DNA from: Phocoena phocoena
Lineage: Eukaryota; Chordata; Mammalia; Artiodactyla; Phocoenidae
Reading direction: 5' to 3'
Assembly: GCF_963924675.1 (NCBI RefSeq)
Contig: NC_089232.1
Location: 55,325,229-55,389,228, forward strand
DNA length: 64,000 nt
The position numbers were made by a program, and so were the translations under genes. The notes beneath the pieces are model-generated. The model was not told the DNA's origin and searched no databases. It saw only the letters and a program-made list of their open reading frames with translations. Of this stretch, positions 13,479 to 26,365 are shown piece by piece (within the stretch, counting starts at the first letter, position 1; each line of letters opens with the position of its first letter).

Positions 13479-13756
13479 CAGCCACAGCTTCTCGAAGGCC
13501 AGGGAAGCTGGGATGTGTGCGTAACCAGGCTCATGTGTAGGTCTCCGTTCTGCAAGGCTATGCAGGTCGATGATCTGGATCTTAAGATGGCACAATGTCT
13601 GGGGCTCGTGTGTAGCTCTCTGGCTGCCTGAGCTTTCTTCTTACTGGACCAGGGGGTCACTGGGAGTGAGACTCTCAGAACTGTCTAGGGGAGCAGCTGG
13701 CGGTGATTGCTGACCATTCTACTGGAGGTCCAGGCTCACCGCTCTGGTGTGGAAGG

Positions 13757-13975
13757 GGCACTGCCTGGGATTGGGCCCTCACTCTGCCCCTTTCTAACCT
13801 GGGGGCCTCAGGCAAATTACTAAATCCCTTTGTACCACAGTCTCCTAATGGATAAAATGGGGATGATGATGATGATGAAGATGAAGACGATGATAGTTGC
13901 TGGGAGGATTAAATGAGCAACAGGTAAAGTGCCAAGAACAGAGCCTGGCTCACAGGAAGTGCCTATGTTAACATT
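13757..13975 (+). mobile_element. MIR SINE relic
   Basis: The core matches the MIR pattern: CCTCAGGCAAATTACTAAATC, CAGTCTCCTAATGGATAAAATGG, then GTGCCAAGAACAGAGCCTGGC. It is diverged, as expected of an old mammalian-wide element. A GAT microsatellite has grown inside it. Confidence 0.75.
13863..13893 (+). repeat. (GAT)n microsatellite
   Basis: GATGATGATGATGATGAAGATGAAG with interruptions, lying in the middle of a MIR element. Confidence 0.85.
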
Positions 13976-14329
13976 TGCCAATAGAGAGAACAGTCCAGGA
14001 GAAAAATGGGGTAAACGCAGATTTGCATGAGGGTTGTTTCTCAGTTAAGTGCAAATTCATTAAGGAGGGGTGTTCAGATCTTTCAGGCCAGAAGTCATCA
14101 TATGGCTCAGAGCTGGGGCCCTGACCGGGAGCAGAGGTGTCTTCCAAGTCACAGCCACGCAACTGCCAAAGATTTTTCAAAAAGGTGTCCTTGGGTCTGG
14201 GTTAAAATTGTAGTCAGTCACCCAGAGCAAGGATGCCTGCATCTCTGGTTCGTCCTGAATTTCCATAACTTGTGCATTTAGGGAGCTTTAGTCTTCCCCC
14301 CAACGGAGGCTCATCCTGTGACACGCTGA

Positions 14330-14485
14330 AATTAGAGTCGGAGTTAAGACTTGAGGTTGAAGATTCACGGGGTGACCTCAGGCACATCCCTTCCCATCTC
14401 AGAGACTCGAGTTTTCTAGCTTATAAAATGAAGTGGCTGGACTAGATAATTTCAAAGCCCCCAGTTCACTCTAACATTCTGGGAC
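14330..14485 (+). mobile_element. MIR SINE relic
   Basis: Contains GGTGACCTCAGGCACATC, a CATCTCAGAGACTCGAGTTTTC-like stretch and AAAATGAAGTGGCTGGACTAG, in the order expected for MIR. The boundaries are approximate. Confidence 0.65.
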
Positions 14486-15204
14486 CTGGAGCCTCACTAC
14501 CCGCCCAAGCCTAGCCCTGGGTCAAAGGCCACGTTGGGAGCAGTGTCCACTCAGCCAGGGGCTGTGGAAGGCCACTGAGGTGGCCCCTTGGGCTTGGTTG
14601 AGCAGCCTTGCCCTCCCCTTTGTGCAGAGACCTCTCCCCCAGGTCCCAGGATGCCCAAGGGACTTCCCAGTTGGGCCCACCTCAAAGTCTGCTCCAACTG
14701 GGGGACACCTGGCCCTGGGGATGGAGACGAGGAACAAAAGCCAGTCTTGGGCAAACACAGAGAAATTGAGACCATCACCCAGGGGCAGTATCCTGCACTC
14801 ACAAAGGACAAGGGGGTGGGAAGAGGCCAGGGGTCCTAAAATATCAGGCAAGGCCAAAACTTGATTTAGTTCCTGGAGATGAAGGCAAGTCTGGCCTCCT
14901 CCCCAAAACCATGCTGAGCCCCCAAAAGAGTGGGAGTTGTGAACCCAACATTCACTACAGCAGGTGGCAAGATTGGAGCCATATGAAAGTCCACTCAGGA
15001 GAATAAACACTATCACGTTAGGCCAGTTAGTTAGAAAGCTAGACATTTCTGCAAGGTTCAGCACACGTGTGGTGGGGATTGCATGCCTCGTGGCGTGTCT
15101 TGTGGAAGTGCATCTACCTGTATGTAGGAGGTTTCTTCACATCTGTAGGAAAGTCTGTGATGGGCCTGGGGTGTCTGTGAGAAAAACAACAGAATAGCTG
15201 GTGG

Positions 15205-15425
15205 TTTCCTATGTAGCCTCTGAGGCCAGACTGACTGGGCTTGAATCCCAAGTTTACCCATTATTAGCTTTGTGACCTTGAGCTGTCACCTCTATGTAAC
15301 TCAATTCACCCATCTGTTAATTGGGATAAATAACAATACCTACTTCATGAAGTTGTTGTAATCCTCTTGTATAGCGTTAGAACAATGCCTACTGTGTAGG
15401 AAATCTCCAGTAGGTTATAATTACC
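15205..15425 (+). mobile_element. MIR SINE relic
   Basis: Contains GACTGGGCTTGAATCCC (tRNA-like B box), TTAGCTTTGTGACCTTGAG and CACCCATCTGTTAATTGGG, followed by an AATGCCTACTG segment. Near full length and diverged. Confidence 0.78.
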
Positions 15426-18400
15426 ATGCGTGACGGTATATCCACATCGACAAATATAGATTCAACTGTTTCTACATAAAGGTTTAAGGGTGTCTGTATG
15501 TCTTTGAGTATGAATATGTACACATCTGTGTCTCTCTATATTTGCTTAGGTGTCTGAGACCTTTCTGTGCATCAGTGATAATAACGGCTGGCATTTATTT
15601 CGTGCTCACTATGTCAGGCACTACCCCCAAGAGTCCTACAGGTAGTCACGTGGAAACACATGTGAATGTGAACGGCTGAGCACGTTTCCAGACACATGCC
15701 AGTGAGTACCTGTGAGTGTGGCCTGTCAGCCCTGCCCGATGAGACCCCCTTCCTGAGTGAGCTGTGTGAGAGATGAAGACTTGTACCGTGGCCTGCCTGC
15801 CCACAGCACTGAGTTGGGGGCAGTAAATTACACCCACCACCCACCCCCTTTCCCAGGCTCTGAGTTAGCTTGAATCACCTGCATCTTCTTTCTTCCAATA
15901 GGAAAGGGCAAACAGGAGCCTGGAGAGAAGCCCACCAATCACAGCCTTCCTTTCATCCTGCGCCTGCCTTGGTCTTGCCTTGGCCCCAGGGAGCTCAGGA
16001 AGGATTCCCGCTTGGCTGGGCCATCTTTTCACAGTGTGTACCGTTTTTATGCTGAGTGGCATCTACTTCTGACTCACTGTGTATCCTGCCCGAAAGGGCA
16101 GAGTCTAACACGACCAAGATAGTGAATTATCCTTGTGGAGAAAGCCTTCACATTTTAGCTGTTATGTTTCCTTTGGTTCCATTATCCAATGCTGGTAACA
16201 TTTCAAGCATAAAAGGATATTTGAAAATTTATGAATGTGCTTTCCTTTCTTGCCTTTATGAATACATGACCTTCATCTTCCTTGGCCCGAGGCATCCATC
16301 TCTGCCTGGGGAGAGACTAGGATGGAGGTTTGACATAGAAAGCACAAAAGAAAAATGCTGTAATGTTTGGCATCTGACATGCAAAATATGATTATGCGGT
16401 AGGTCAAAAGTCTTCTAAACCAGGCTATTCTCTTCAGAGCATATTTTCTGGATGCCTTCATGTCTCTCCTTGGGTGTGATCATGACATTTTATGTAATGG
16501 ATGTCCAGGCAAGAAGAGGAAGTCCCATCTGCTTTGCTCCAGAAAGGGAACCCTGGTGAGGCCCCTGTCCCAGTCTCCCAGGCTGCTCTGAACCCACTTG
16601 GCCTCTGCCTCTGACGCCAGGGCTCCGGGTAAGGCAGAGGAGCCTCGGGAGTTCAGCTTCACAGGCCAACTGCAGTTCCCACACGCCTGGCTACCAAGCT
16701 GTGAGCCCGCAGTGTGGCCAGGGTCATGGCTGCACAACAAGGAGATGCCGCACAAAGGGAGGGGGCACTGCTGGGTCAGTGGGAGGCCCTGTGGGAGTTT
16801 AGCCAGGAGAATCCAGTGGGCTGGGCAGCTGGGGGCACCACAGGGGCTCTGGCCAGACCAGGAGGGACCAGACCACGAGTTACAAACTCAGCTTCAAGTA
16901 CAATCCCTGGCCAGCAGGCAGAAGGGACCTTGCCGGGAAACCAGAGGACGCCACACCACAGGATCCCAACACCTTGCTCCTACCAGATGTCACATAAACT
17001 GCCCTTGTCCATCCACACACCTCGACCTCATCTTCGTGGGAGGAGCCTAGGAAGGCAATCTGAAAACTGAACACTCTTCTCTAAGAGAAACAAACATCAC
17101 TTAACAGGACAGGCTAAACTGTTGGGTCCCCTGACGTTTAAATCAAGTTGAACATTTCATTGTTTTTCTCACTACTCATCTGATAGGGCTTGGGGGAAAG
17201 GCCAGATTAGTTACATAATAAAGAAATTACTTTTTATTTTGCACAGATGAAGTGTGAGTGAAATTTTCAACCCTACTGCACACACAAAAATAGACGACCC
17301 TGCCCTGCCCCCACTGAAGTTCCAGCTGGCCTGTCCAACTAAAGACAACGATCCTGGCAGAGGACAAGTCCTGGCCTCCTCCAGGTGGTGTGGGACAGGT
17401 CCTGGCAGAGGCATCCCTCCCGCCCAAGCGCTCACATCAACCTTCTTGGGCTCACACACAACGGGTCCCTTCCCTCTGCCCTATCTGTGCTTTTTTGAGG
17501 GAAAGAACAAGGTTTTAATTCTCTTTCCAGGCCCTTCCCTTCCAGGCATTTGGGCTCCTAGCCCTGGCCGCTGTCTCAGAGGCCTTTCCGATCCCTCCTC
17601 CTTCCCCTGGGAGGTGGGAATGCGGGGTGTGAATTGAGTGAGGTCCAAGGTGTCTGGGAGGAGGGGCGGGGGTGGAGAGCAGCCCACGCAGATGGCGATG
17701 CTGCCACCTACTGGAGTTCTGGGGAGAGACAGCCCAGCTGGGGAACCATGTTCCACTGGCCCAGGGTGGACCACCTCAGAATCCTGCCCTCGAATGATTC
17801 GTTTTCCTTTTTCCAGAACAGTGTCTCACCTTTTCCTCCATTTGGTCATCGGGTTTGCTGGTTGGAGCAATATCATTCATCCCATTTTATGGATGAGTAA
17901 ACTGATACTCAAGAAAGAGCAGAATGTTCTCTGACATCACGTGACTGAGGATGGCTTGAAGGCAACATTTAATCTCAAGCCTCCTGGCCAAGAACTGAGT
18001 CCCCAACTCAGTGGTCAGACTAGGGTGTCCTGGGAAACGAGAGGGGCCCCCTTAGGAACAAGGTTGATAGGGTCACCCCCAACATCCAGGGAGATAGTGT
18101 GAGGGAAGGGGAGCATCTACACCCTCCTGCTGGGCTAAGGCACCAGGCAGTAATAACGACCCTGTAGTAGTTCAGGGCCTGACATATGTCCACAGTGATA
18201 CGTTTTCTAAGGATTCATACACACATTAGCACACAGATCATTTCAGCTGCTCTGGTACCATCTTCTGAAGTGCCACAGAGCAGGCTGGCTGCTGGGACCA
18301 ACGCCTGTTCTGATTAATTGGGCTCCTCCATATCTCAGAGGGCCCATCCCACCTGCATGGTCCTGTTCAGAGTTCTCAGTCTTATGGCCTCCCTGGTTCC

Positions 18401-19248
18401 CCATTCTCTAGGATCTGGATCCCAGCTCTGCCCTGTGGCTGGTGGGCAGGACTCCCCAAGTCACAGGCTGTCCACCAGAATCGCCCACACTTGGCCTCCC
18501 TAGGCCCTGGGACACTTGCACCTCAGACCAGCTGACAAAGGCACCCAGACGTTGAACAGAGTTCACCCTACCACGTCCCAGGTCCCCACGGCAGAGTCAG
18601 TTTCCCCAGGCCCTCTTTTCCAGCAAGAAGGACGCTAGCCTCTCTCAGCCTTGTCCTGCTGTGAATAACTGCCAAGTGGGGAGAGGGTGTACGGTTCAGA
18701 GCCAAGGCTGGAGTCTGAGCCCCAATGGCCTTCAAAGGCACCACCCTCAGGTAGCCACACCAGCCTTCCATCTCAAAACCACAGCACTAATAGAAACTTC
18801 TCTGAGGTGGCTTAGGGGGCAAATTATGAAGCCATGAAAACACAGTTGAAGAAAAAGACTATTGAAGTGATCTCAGGATAGGCAATGACTTTCCAGGCAA
18901 AGAAGAGCTCGTACAGGGAAAGACATGGCTTTAAACGTTGGAACTTCTGTACATCAAAAACAACTCAAAATAAAAGGCCTCAGAGGAAGTTTTCTATACC
19001 CTTAACATGTTTCTTCCACCTACGTCTTTTGGTGTCCTTGCTGGTTTTTGTTGGGAACATTAGGTTGTGCTTTTATATAATAAAGGAAAAGTTTACTTAC
19101 TTTGAACTCTTTGAATTTTGAAACTTTAAGTGTATTACCTACTGACTAAAAAAAGAAACAGATGGCATTTTAAAGATAAATCAGACAAAATACTTTGAGT
19201 CTATGTGAACAGTTGATGAATGAAAATTTAATATTAAAAAAAATTCCT

Positions 19249-19368
19249 GGGAATTCCCTGGCGGTCCAGTGGTTAGGACTCTTTGCTTTCACTGCCAGGG
19301 CCTGGGTTCAATCCCTGGTCAGGGAACTAAAATCCCACAAGCTGTGCAGCGTGGCCAAAAAAAAAAAA
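19249..19368 (+). mobile_element. Short CHR-2-like SINE
   Basis: GGAATTCCCTGGCGGTCCAGTGG, then TTCAATCCCTGGTCAGGGAAC, ending GTGGCC plus an A tail. It is a tRNA-derived cetartiodactyl SINE of a subfamily different from the short CHR copies. AAATTCC repeats on both sides as a probable target duplication. Confidence 0.85.
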
Positions 19369-19787
19369 TTCCAAAGGGCACTTCTGCCCCAGCCCTCAGC
19401 CCAGACAGCAGGGAAAGGTAGAACTGTGAAAGTGACTAAGTTTGTCTCTAGCAGCCCCAGCCTCTGCTTTCTGCTCCCCTGTCCCGCTTCCAAGCACCCC
19501 TCTTTCCCAAAGCCCCCCTGCACCCTCCCTCCCTCTCTTTCCCCACCCTCACAACCCGCTCTCAGATGGGCTTTGCTTGACTCACGTGTGCTGAGGGGCT
19601 GAGGAGGGCCTGACAGGCCGCCGCCCACTTGGGGAAGCATTAAGGAGCAGGAGGAAAGCTGCAGCCATCGAGCTCGGACATTATTTTAGGTTCTGAAATC
19701 AACCCTGCAGGCCAAGCCCACTTAGCAGCTGACACATAGCAAATCACAGCTTTCTGGCACAGGTGGGGCGTTAAGGAAGAGTTAAGG

Positions 19788-20146
19788 GGCTTCCCTGGTG
19801 GCACAGTGGTTAAGAATCGGCCTGCCAGTGCAGGGAACATGGGTTCGATCCCTGGTCCGGGAAGATCCCACATGCCGCAGAGCAACTAAGCCCATGCGCC
19901 ACGACTACTGAGCCTGCGCTCTAGAGCCCGCGAGTCACAGATACTGAGCCTGTGCTCTAGAGCCCGCGAGCCACAACTACTGAAGCCTACAAGCCTAGAA
20001 CCTGAGCTCCGCAGCAAGAGAAGCCACTCCAATGAGAAGCCCACGCACTGCAACGAAGAGTAGCTCCCACTCGCCACAACTAGAGAGCCTGCATGCAGCA
20101 ATGAAGACCCAACGCAGCCTAAAATAAATAAATTCATTTTTAAAAC
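19788..20146 (+). mobile_element. Long CHR-1-like SINE
   Basis: Starts GGCTTCCCTGGTGGCACAG and has a body rich in repeated phrases (CACGACTACTGAGCCTGC, CACAACTACTGAAGCC), ending AAAATAAATAAATTC. This is the longer CHR form. The next SINE follows at once. Confidence 0.9.
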
Positions 20147-20151
20147 TTGGG

Positions 20152-20480
20152 TGCTTCCCTGGTGGTGCAGTGGTTGAGAATCTGCCTGCCAATGCAGGGG
20201 ACATGGGTTCAAGCCCTGGTCCGGGAAGATCCCACATGCCGCAGAGCAACTAAGCCCATGCGCCACGACTACTGAGCCTGCGCTCTAGAGCCCACAAGCC
20301 ACAACTACTGAAGCCTACAAGCCTAGAGCCCATGCTCCTCAACAAGAGAAGCCACTACAATGAGAAGCCCGCACACCGCAACAAAGAGTAGCCCCCGCTC
20401 GCCACAACTGGAGAAACCCCATGTGCAGCAACAAAGACCCAACTCGGCCAATAAATAAATAAATTTATATATATATTAAA
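20152..20480 (+). mobile_element. Long CHR-1-like SINE, tandem neighbour
   Basis: Starts TGCTTCCCTGGTGGTGCAG and ends CAATAAATAAATAAATTTATATATAT. It is in the same orientation as the SINE at 19788-20146 and abuts its A-rich tail, so one probably inserted into the tail of the other. Confidence 0.88.
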
Positions 20481-21103
20481 AAAAGAATTAAAAGTTTGTC
20501 GCGGTGATGTTGTTTTTTGATGACAATCTCGATAAGGCCTGAGCCCTGGGGTAGAGCCCTGGATGAGTCCTTATATAGGAAACAGGTGATAAGAGATCCG
20601 GCTCCCAAGGGCCAGCATCCTAGGAGTCATTTTCCCAAATGGCAGGCACAGCCAGGGAGCGAATGGGAACCTTTTCTGTGCCCTGGCTACAGCACGGGGT
20701 TGACAGGCAGATGACTGGGGGCCATCCCTCCCCACAAGCCCAGACCTTCACTGGACAAAACAGTCTGTAGGATAGGAAAAGCACCTCTTCTCTGTCCAAG
20801 CCCCAAACCTGCACCCACCATGAGGGAGCAAGTCCACTTTTCTCTATGTGTTTCCTGCACACTGGGAGATGATTTGTGCCAGAGTCCCATTAGTCCCGGG
20901 ACAAAAGTCCCTGCCCCTCCTCCTGACAGCAGCACTCAACCGTCACCCTCATTGCCAAGACTGCATTGGCCCAAGCCTCCTCCTCTCCAGACCTCCTGTC
21001 CCTCTCTCCCCTCTCTCTTCTTGGCCTGCTAGAGTCTGGGAAAGGCAGAAAGCTCTGGACAGGCCCTAGGTTGTCCTGCAGGCTGCAGATAAAACAAGGC
21101 TCA

Positions 21104-21151
21104 GTGGCTGGACCTGCGGCTGGTCCTGTGGCTGGTCTTGTGGCTGCCCTG
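21104..21151 (+). repeat. 12-bp minisatellite, four units
   Basis: Four imperfect units of about GTGGCTGGTCCT in tandem (21104-21115, 21116-21127, 21128-21139, 21140-21151). No coding context is evident. Confidence 0.8.
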
Positions 21152-21464
21152 CTTGGGCTCCACTCCTAGGGGGAGCTCCCTACAGCAGAGCCACAGCGCC
21201 ACCTGGTGTACAGGGCCATCTGTGCAGCTAGGCCGGAGTCTGCCCAAAGACAGACGACACCTCCTGGATGCCTCTTCCTTAACTATTTCACTGTCTAGTC
21301 ACTGGGGGTCTTCCCTAGATCCCAGGAGAGCCCCATCCTGAGGGCTGATGGATGACCGTCAAGCTGAGGTCCCAGCCACATCTCTGACACACACAGCCCC
21401 ATACACATAGCAAAACACACAGAAAGGGCCTGGGCTTCTGTGTCAGGTGGAGTGGATCACTCCC

Positions 21465-21625
21465 ATCTCCTCTGGTTGGTGTATGTCTGAGCTCAGGCAA
21501 TTACATAACCTCATGAGCCTCAGTGCCCTGCCTCTAAAATGGGAGCAATAAAAAGGCTGCTGGGGAATAGATTAGGTAATAAAGGTCCTACAGCAGCCAC
21601 TGGCTCATTGCAAGCGTTCAAGAAA
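21465..21625 (+). mobile_element. MIR SINE relic
   Basis: GAGCTCAGGCAATTACATAACC, CATGAGCCTCAGTGCC and TAAAATGGGAGCAATAA follow the MIR order. Diverged and approximate at both ends. Confidence 0.6.
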
Positions 21626-23427
21626 TAATGGTTTCCTTTCCCTTCTGTCTGGGCTCGGTGCCTGGGAAACCTAGACTTACCCAAAGGCAGGGCCGAAGGG
21701 ATAGCCAACATCCAAAGTCTAGGATGGGAAATGTTTCTATCTCAGCTCCTCCAAAAAGCCATTCCAAGCTACTCCACCAACTGCTATTTGCCTCTCTGAA
21801 CACCTTCAGTTGAGGGTGACCAACCCACCTCATTTGCCAGGGAATGAGGGATTTTCAGGAAGTAAGAGACCTTTGGTGCTAAAACTGGGGTGTCCCAGGC
21901 CAGCTTGGATGCATTGGTCACCTAGTCCTTATCTTTCCACACAGTCTGGTTCTAGGGCTTCACAGAATTGCAAGCTGTAGCCCAGGAATCTGCGTTGTAA
22001 CATTCCCCAGGTTATTCTTATAAACACCAAGTCACTGTCCCTACTCTCTGTGCTTTCTCTTCAGCTTCTGGCGGGAACACTACTCTTCAACTAGATGGGA
22101 AACCACCTGAGGCACGGCACACACCTTGGAAAGACTCCAGAGAACTTTGTAAAAACCAGGCTCCAGACCTGAATCTGCGAAGTAAACCAGCAGCAACGAG
22201 GCCCATGTTCTCCATTCAGCTTTAGCGTTTGCACCCATGTGTTGCTCCTCTATTATCTTGCACTCATTCATTATTTGTTGAGTGCCTATTAGCTCAGCAC
22301 AGGAGGAACTAATATTCTAATGGTGGGAGATAAGCAACTGCCACTTATATAACACAGTAATTTTTTTTCATTTTTAAATTTAATTTATTTTTTTATACAG
22401 CAGGTCCTTATTAGTCATCAGTTTTATACACATCAGTGTATACATGTCAATCCCAATCGCCCAGTTCATCCCACCACCATCCCCACCCCCTGCCGCTTTC
22501 CCCGCGTGGTGTCCATATGTTTGTTCTCTACATCTGTCTCAATTTCTGCCCTGCAAACCGGTTCATCTGTACCATTTTTCTAGGTTCCACATATATGTGT
22601 TAATATACGATATTTGTTTTTCTCTTTCTGACTTACTTCACTCTGTATGACAGTCTCTAGATCCATCCAGGTCTCTACAAATGACCCAGTTTCGTTCCTT
22701 TTTATGGCTCAGTAATATTCCATTGTATATATGTACCACATCTTCTTTATCCATTCATCTATCGATGGACATTTAGGTTGTTTCCATGTCCTGGCTATTG
22801 TAAATAGTGCAATGAACATTGGGGTGCATGTGTCTTTTTGAATTATAGTTTTCTCTGGGTATATGCCCAGTAGTGGGATTGCTGAATCATATGGTAATTC
22901 TATTTTTAGTTTTTTAAGGAACCTCCATACTGCTCTCCATAGTGGCTGTATCAATTTCCATGCTCACCAACAGTGCAAGAGGGTTTCCCTTTCTCCACAC
23001 CCTCTCCAGGGTTTGTTGTTTGTAGATTTTCTGATGATGCCCATCTTAACTGGTGTGAGGTGATACCTCATTGTAGTTTTGATTTGCATTTCTCTAATAA
23101 TTAGTGATGTTGAGCAGCTTTTCATGTGCTTCTCGGCCATCTGTATGTCTTCTTTGGAGAAATGTCTATTTAGGTCTTCTGCCCATCTTTGGATTGGGTT
23201 ATTTGTTTTTTAATATTGAGCTGCATGAGCTGTTTATATATTTTGGAGATTAATCCTTTGTCCGTTGATTCATTTGCAAATATTTTCTCCCATTCTGAGG
23301 GTTGTCTCTTCATCTTGTTGATGGTCTCCTTTGCTGTGCAAAAGCTTTGAAGTTTCATTAGGTCCCATTTGTTTATTTTTGTTTTTATTTCCATTACTCT
23401 AGGAGGTGGATCAAAAAAGATCTTGCT

Positions 23428-23441
23428 AAAAAAAAAAAAAA
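23428..23441 (-). mobile_element. Poly(A)-only insertion inside L1
   Basis: About 13 A residues interrupt the L1 sequence, flanked on both sides by ATCTTGCT (23420-23427 and 23441-23448). The uninterrupted L1 should read GATCTTGCTGTG. This looks like a retroinsertion that kept only the tail, with an 8-bp target duplication. Confidence 0.65.
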
Positions 23442-26163
23442 TCTTGCTGTGATTTATGTCAAAGAGTGTTCTTCCTATGTTTTCCTCTAAGAGTTTTATA
23501 GTGTCTGGTCTTACATTTAGGTCTCTAATCCATTTTGAGTTTATTTTTGTGTATGGTTTCAGGGAGTGTTCTAATTTCATTCTTTTACATGTAGCTGTTC
23601 AGTTTTCCCAGCACCACTTATTGAAGAGGCTGTCTTTTCTCCATTGTATATCCTTGCCTCCTTTGTCATAGATTAGTTGACCATAGGTGCGTGGGTTTAT
23701 CTCTGGGCTTTCTATCTTGTTCCATTGATCTATGTTTCTGGTTTTGTGCCACTACCATATTGTCTTGATTACTGTAGCTTTGTAGTAAGTGTCTGAAGTC
23801 AGGGAGCCTGATTCCTCCAGCTCTGTTTTTTTCCCTCAAGACTGCTGTGGCTATTCAGGGTCTTTTGTGTCTCCATACAAATTTTAAGATTTTTTGTTCT
23901 AGTTCCATAAAAAATGCCACTGGTAATCTGATAGAGATTGCATTGAATCTGTAGATTGCTTTGGGTAGTATAGTCATTTTCACAATATTGATTCTTCCAA
24001 TCCAAGAACATGGTATATTTCTCCATCTGTTGGTATCATCTTTAATTTCTTTCATCAGTGTCTTATAGTTTTCTGCATACAGGTCTTTTGTCTCCCTAGG
24101 TAAGTTTATTCCTAGGTATTTTATTCTTCTTGTTGCAATGGTAAATGGGAGTGTTTCCTTAATTTCTCTTTCAGATTTTTCATCATTAGTGTATAGGAAT
24201 GCAAGAGATTTCTGTGCATTAATTTTGTATCCTGCAACTTTACCAAACTCATTGATTAGCTCTAGTAGTTTTCTGGTGGCATCTTTAAGATTCTCTATGT
24301 AGAGTATCATGTCATCTGCAAACAGTGACAGTTTTACTTCTTCTTTTCCAATTTGTATTCCTTTTATTTCTTTTTCTTCTCTGATTGCCGTGCCTAGAAC
24401 TTCCAAAACTATATTGAATAATAGTGGTGAGAGTGGACATCCTTGTCTTGTTCCTGATCTTAGAGGAAATGGTTTCAGTTTTTCACCATTGAGAATGAAG
24501 TTTGCTGTGGGCTTGTCATATATGGCCTTTATTATGTTGAGGTGGGTTCCCTCTATGCCCACCTTCTGGAGAGTTTTTATCATAAATGGGTGTTAAATTT
24601 TGTCATAAACTTTTTCTGCATCTATTGAGATGATTATATGGTTTTTATTCTTCAATTTGTTAATATGGTTTATCACATTGATTGATTTACATATATTGAA
24701 GAATTCTTGCATCCCTGCAATAAATCCCACTTGATCATGGTGTATGATCCTTTTAATGTGCTGTTGGATTCTGTTTGCTGATATTTTGTTGAGGATTTTT
24801 GCATCTATATTCATCAGTGATATTGGTCTGTAATTTTCTTTTTTTGTAGTATCTTTGTGTGGTTTTGGTATCAGGGTGATGGTGGCCTCATAGAATGAGT
24901 TTGGGAGTGTTCCTTCCTCTGCAAGTTTTTGGAAGAGTTTGAGAAGGATGGGTGTTATCCTTTCTCTAAATTTTTGATAGAATTCACCTGTGAAGCCATC
25001 TGATCCTGGACTTTTGTTTGTTGGAAGATTTTTAATCACAACTTCAATTTCATTACTTGTGATTGGTCTGTTCATATTTTCTATTTCTTCCTGGTTCAGT
25101 CTATAAGGTTATACCTTTCTAGGAATTTGTCCATTTCTTCCAGGTTGTCCATTTTATTGGCATAGAGTTGCTTGCAGTAGTCTCTTAGGATGCTTTGTAT
25201 TTCTGCGGTGTCTGTTGTAACTTCTCCTTTTTGATTTCTAATTTTATTGATTTGAGTCCTCTCCCTCTTTTTCTTGATGAGTCTGGCTAATGGTTTTTCA
25301 ATTTTGTTTATCTTCTCAAAGAACCAGCTTTTAGTTTTATTGATCTTTGCTATTGTTTTCTTTGTTTCTATTTCATTTATTTCTGCTCTGATCTTTATGA
25401 TTTCTTTCCTTCTGCCAACTTCGGGTTTTGTTTGTCCTTCTTTCTCTAGTCCTTTAGGTGTAAGGTTAGATTGTTTATTTGAGATTTTCCTTGTTTCTTG
25501 AGGTAGGCTTGTATAGCTATAAACTTCCCTCTTAGAACTGCTTTTGCTGTATCCCATAGGTTTTGGATCATCGTGTTTTCACTGTCATTTATCTCTAGGT
25601 ATTTTTTGATTTCCTCTTTGATTTCTTCAGTGATCTCTGGTTATTTAGTAACGTATTGTTTACCCTTCATGTGTTTGTGTTTTTTACGTTTTTTTCCCTG
25701 TAATTGATTTCTAATCTCATAGTGTTGTGGTCAGAAAAGATGCTTGATATGATTTCAATTTTCTTAAATTTACTGTGGCTTGATTTGTGACCCAAGATGT
25801 GATCTATCCTGGAGGATGTTCCGTGTGCACTTGAGAAGAAAGTGTAATCTGCTGTTTTTGGATGGAGTGTCCTATAAATATCAATTAAATCTATCTGGTC
25901 TATTGTGTCATTTAAAGCTTCTGTGTCCTTATTTATTTTCATTTTGGATGATCTGTCCATTGGTGTAAGTGAGGTGTTAAAGTCCCCCACCATTATTGTG
26001 TTACTGTCAATTTCCTCTTTTATGCTGTTAGCAGTTGCCTTATGTATTGAAGTGCTCCTATGTTGGGTGCATATATATTTATAATTGTTGTATATTCTTC
26101 TTGGATTGATCCCTTGATCATTATGTAGTGTCCTTCCTTGTCTCTTGTAACATTCTTTATTTT

Positions 26164-26365
26164 TATTTTTTTTGCAGTACGTGGGCCTCTCACTGTTGTG
26201 GCCTCTCCCATTGTGGAGCACAGGCTCTGGATGCGCAGGCTCAGCGGCCATGGCTCACGAGCCCAGCCGCTCCGCAGCATGTGGGATCTTCCCAGACCGG
26301 GGCACGAACCCGTGTCCCCTGCATCAGCAGGTGTACTCTCAACCCCTGCACCACCAGGGAAGCCC
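26164..26365 (-). mobile_element. CHR-type SINE nested in L1 ORF2
   Basis: Antisense short CHR SINE with a perfect 16-bp target duplication TAACATTCTTTATTTT at 26148-26163 and 26366-26381. It disrupts the L1 endonuclease region and is therefore younger than the L1. Confidence 0.95.

Larger units (their letters stand above)
13493..19248. other. Intergenic stretch with scattered MIR relics
   Basis: No gene is supported. Apart from the MIR copies and microsatellite listed separately, most of this is unrecognised sequence. Frames such as the minus-strand frame at 14522-15064 have no exon signals or familiar motifs. Confidence 0.45.
20495..22354. other. Intergenic stretch
   Basis: No gene recognised. 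It contains a 12-bp minisatellite and a MIR relic, listed separately. Confidence 0.45.

Noticed and set aside
14522..15064. 180-codon minus-strand frame
   Set aside because: Composition and lack of homology or exon signals suggest chance. The region is ordinary intergenic sequence.
19788..20480. Regularly repeated phrases suggesting a direct-repeat or CRISPR-like array
   Set aside because: The repeats are internal phrases of two adjacent long CHR SINEs. There are no uniform spacers, and the genome is mammalian.
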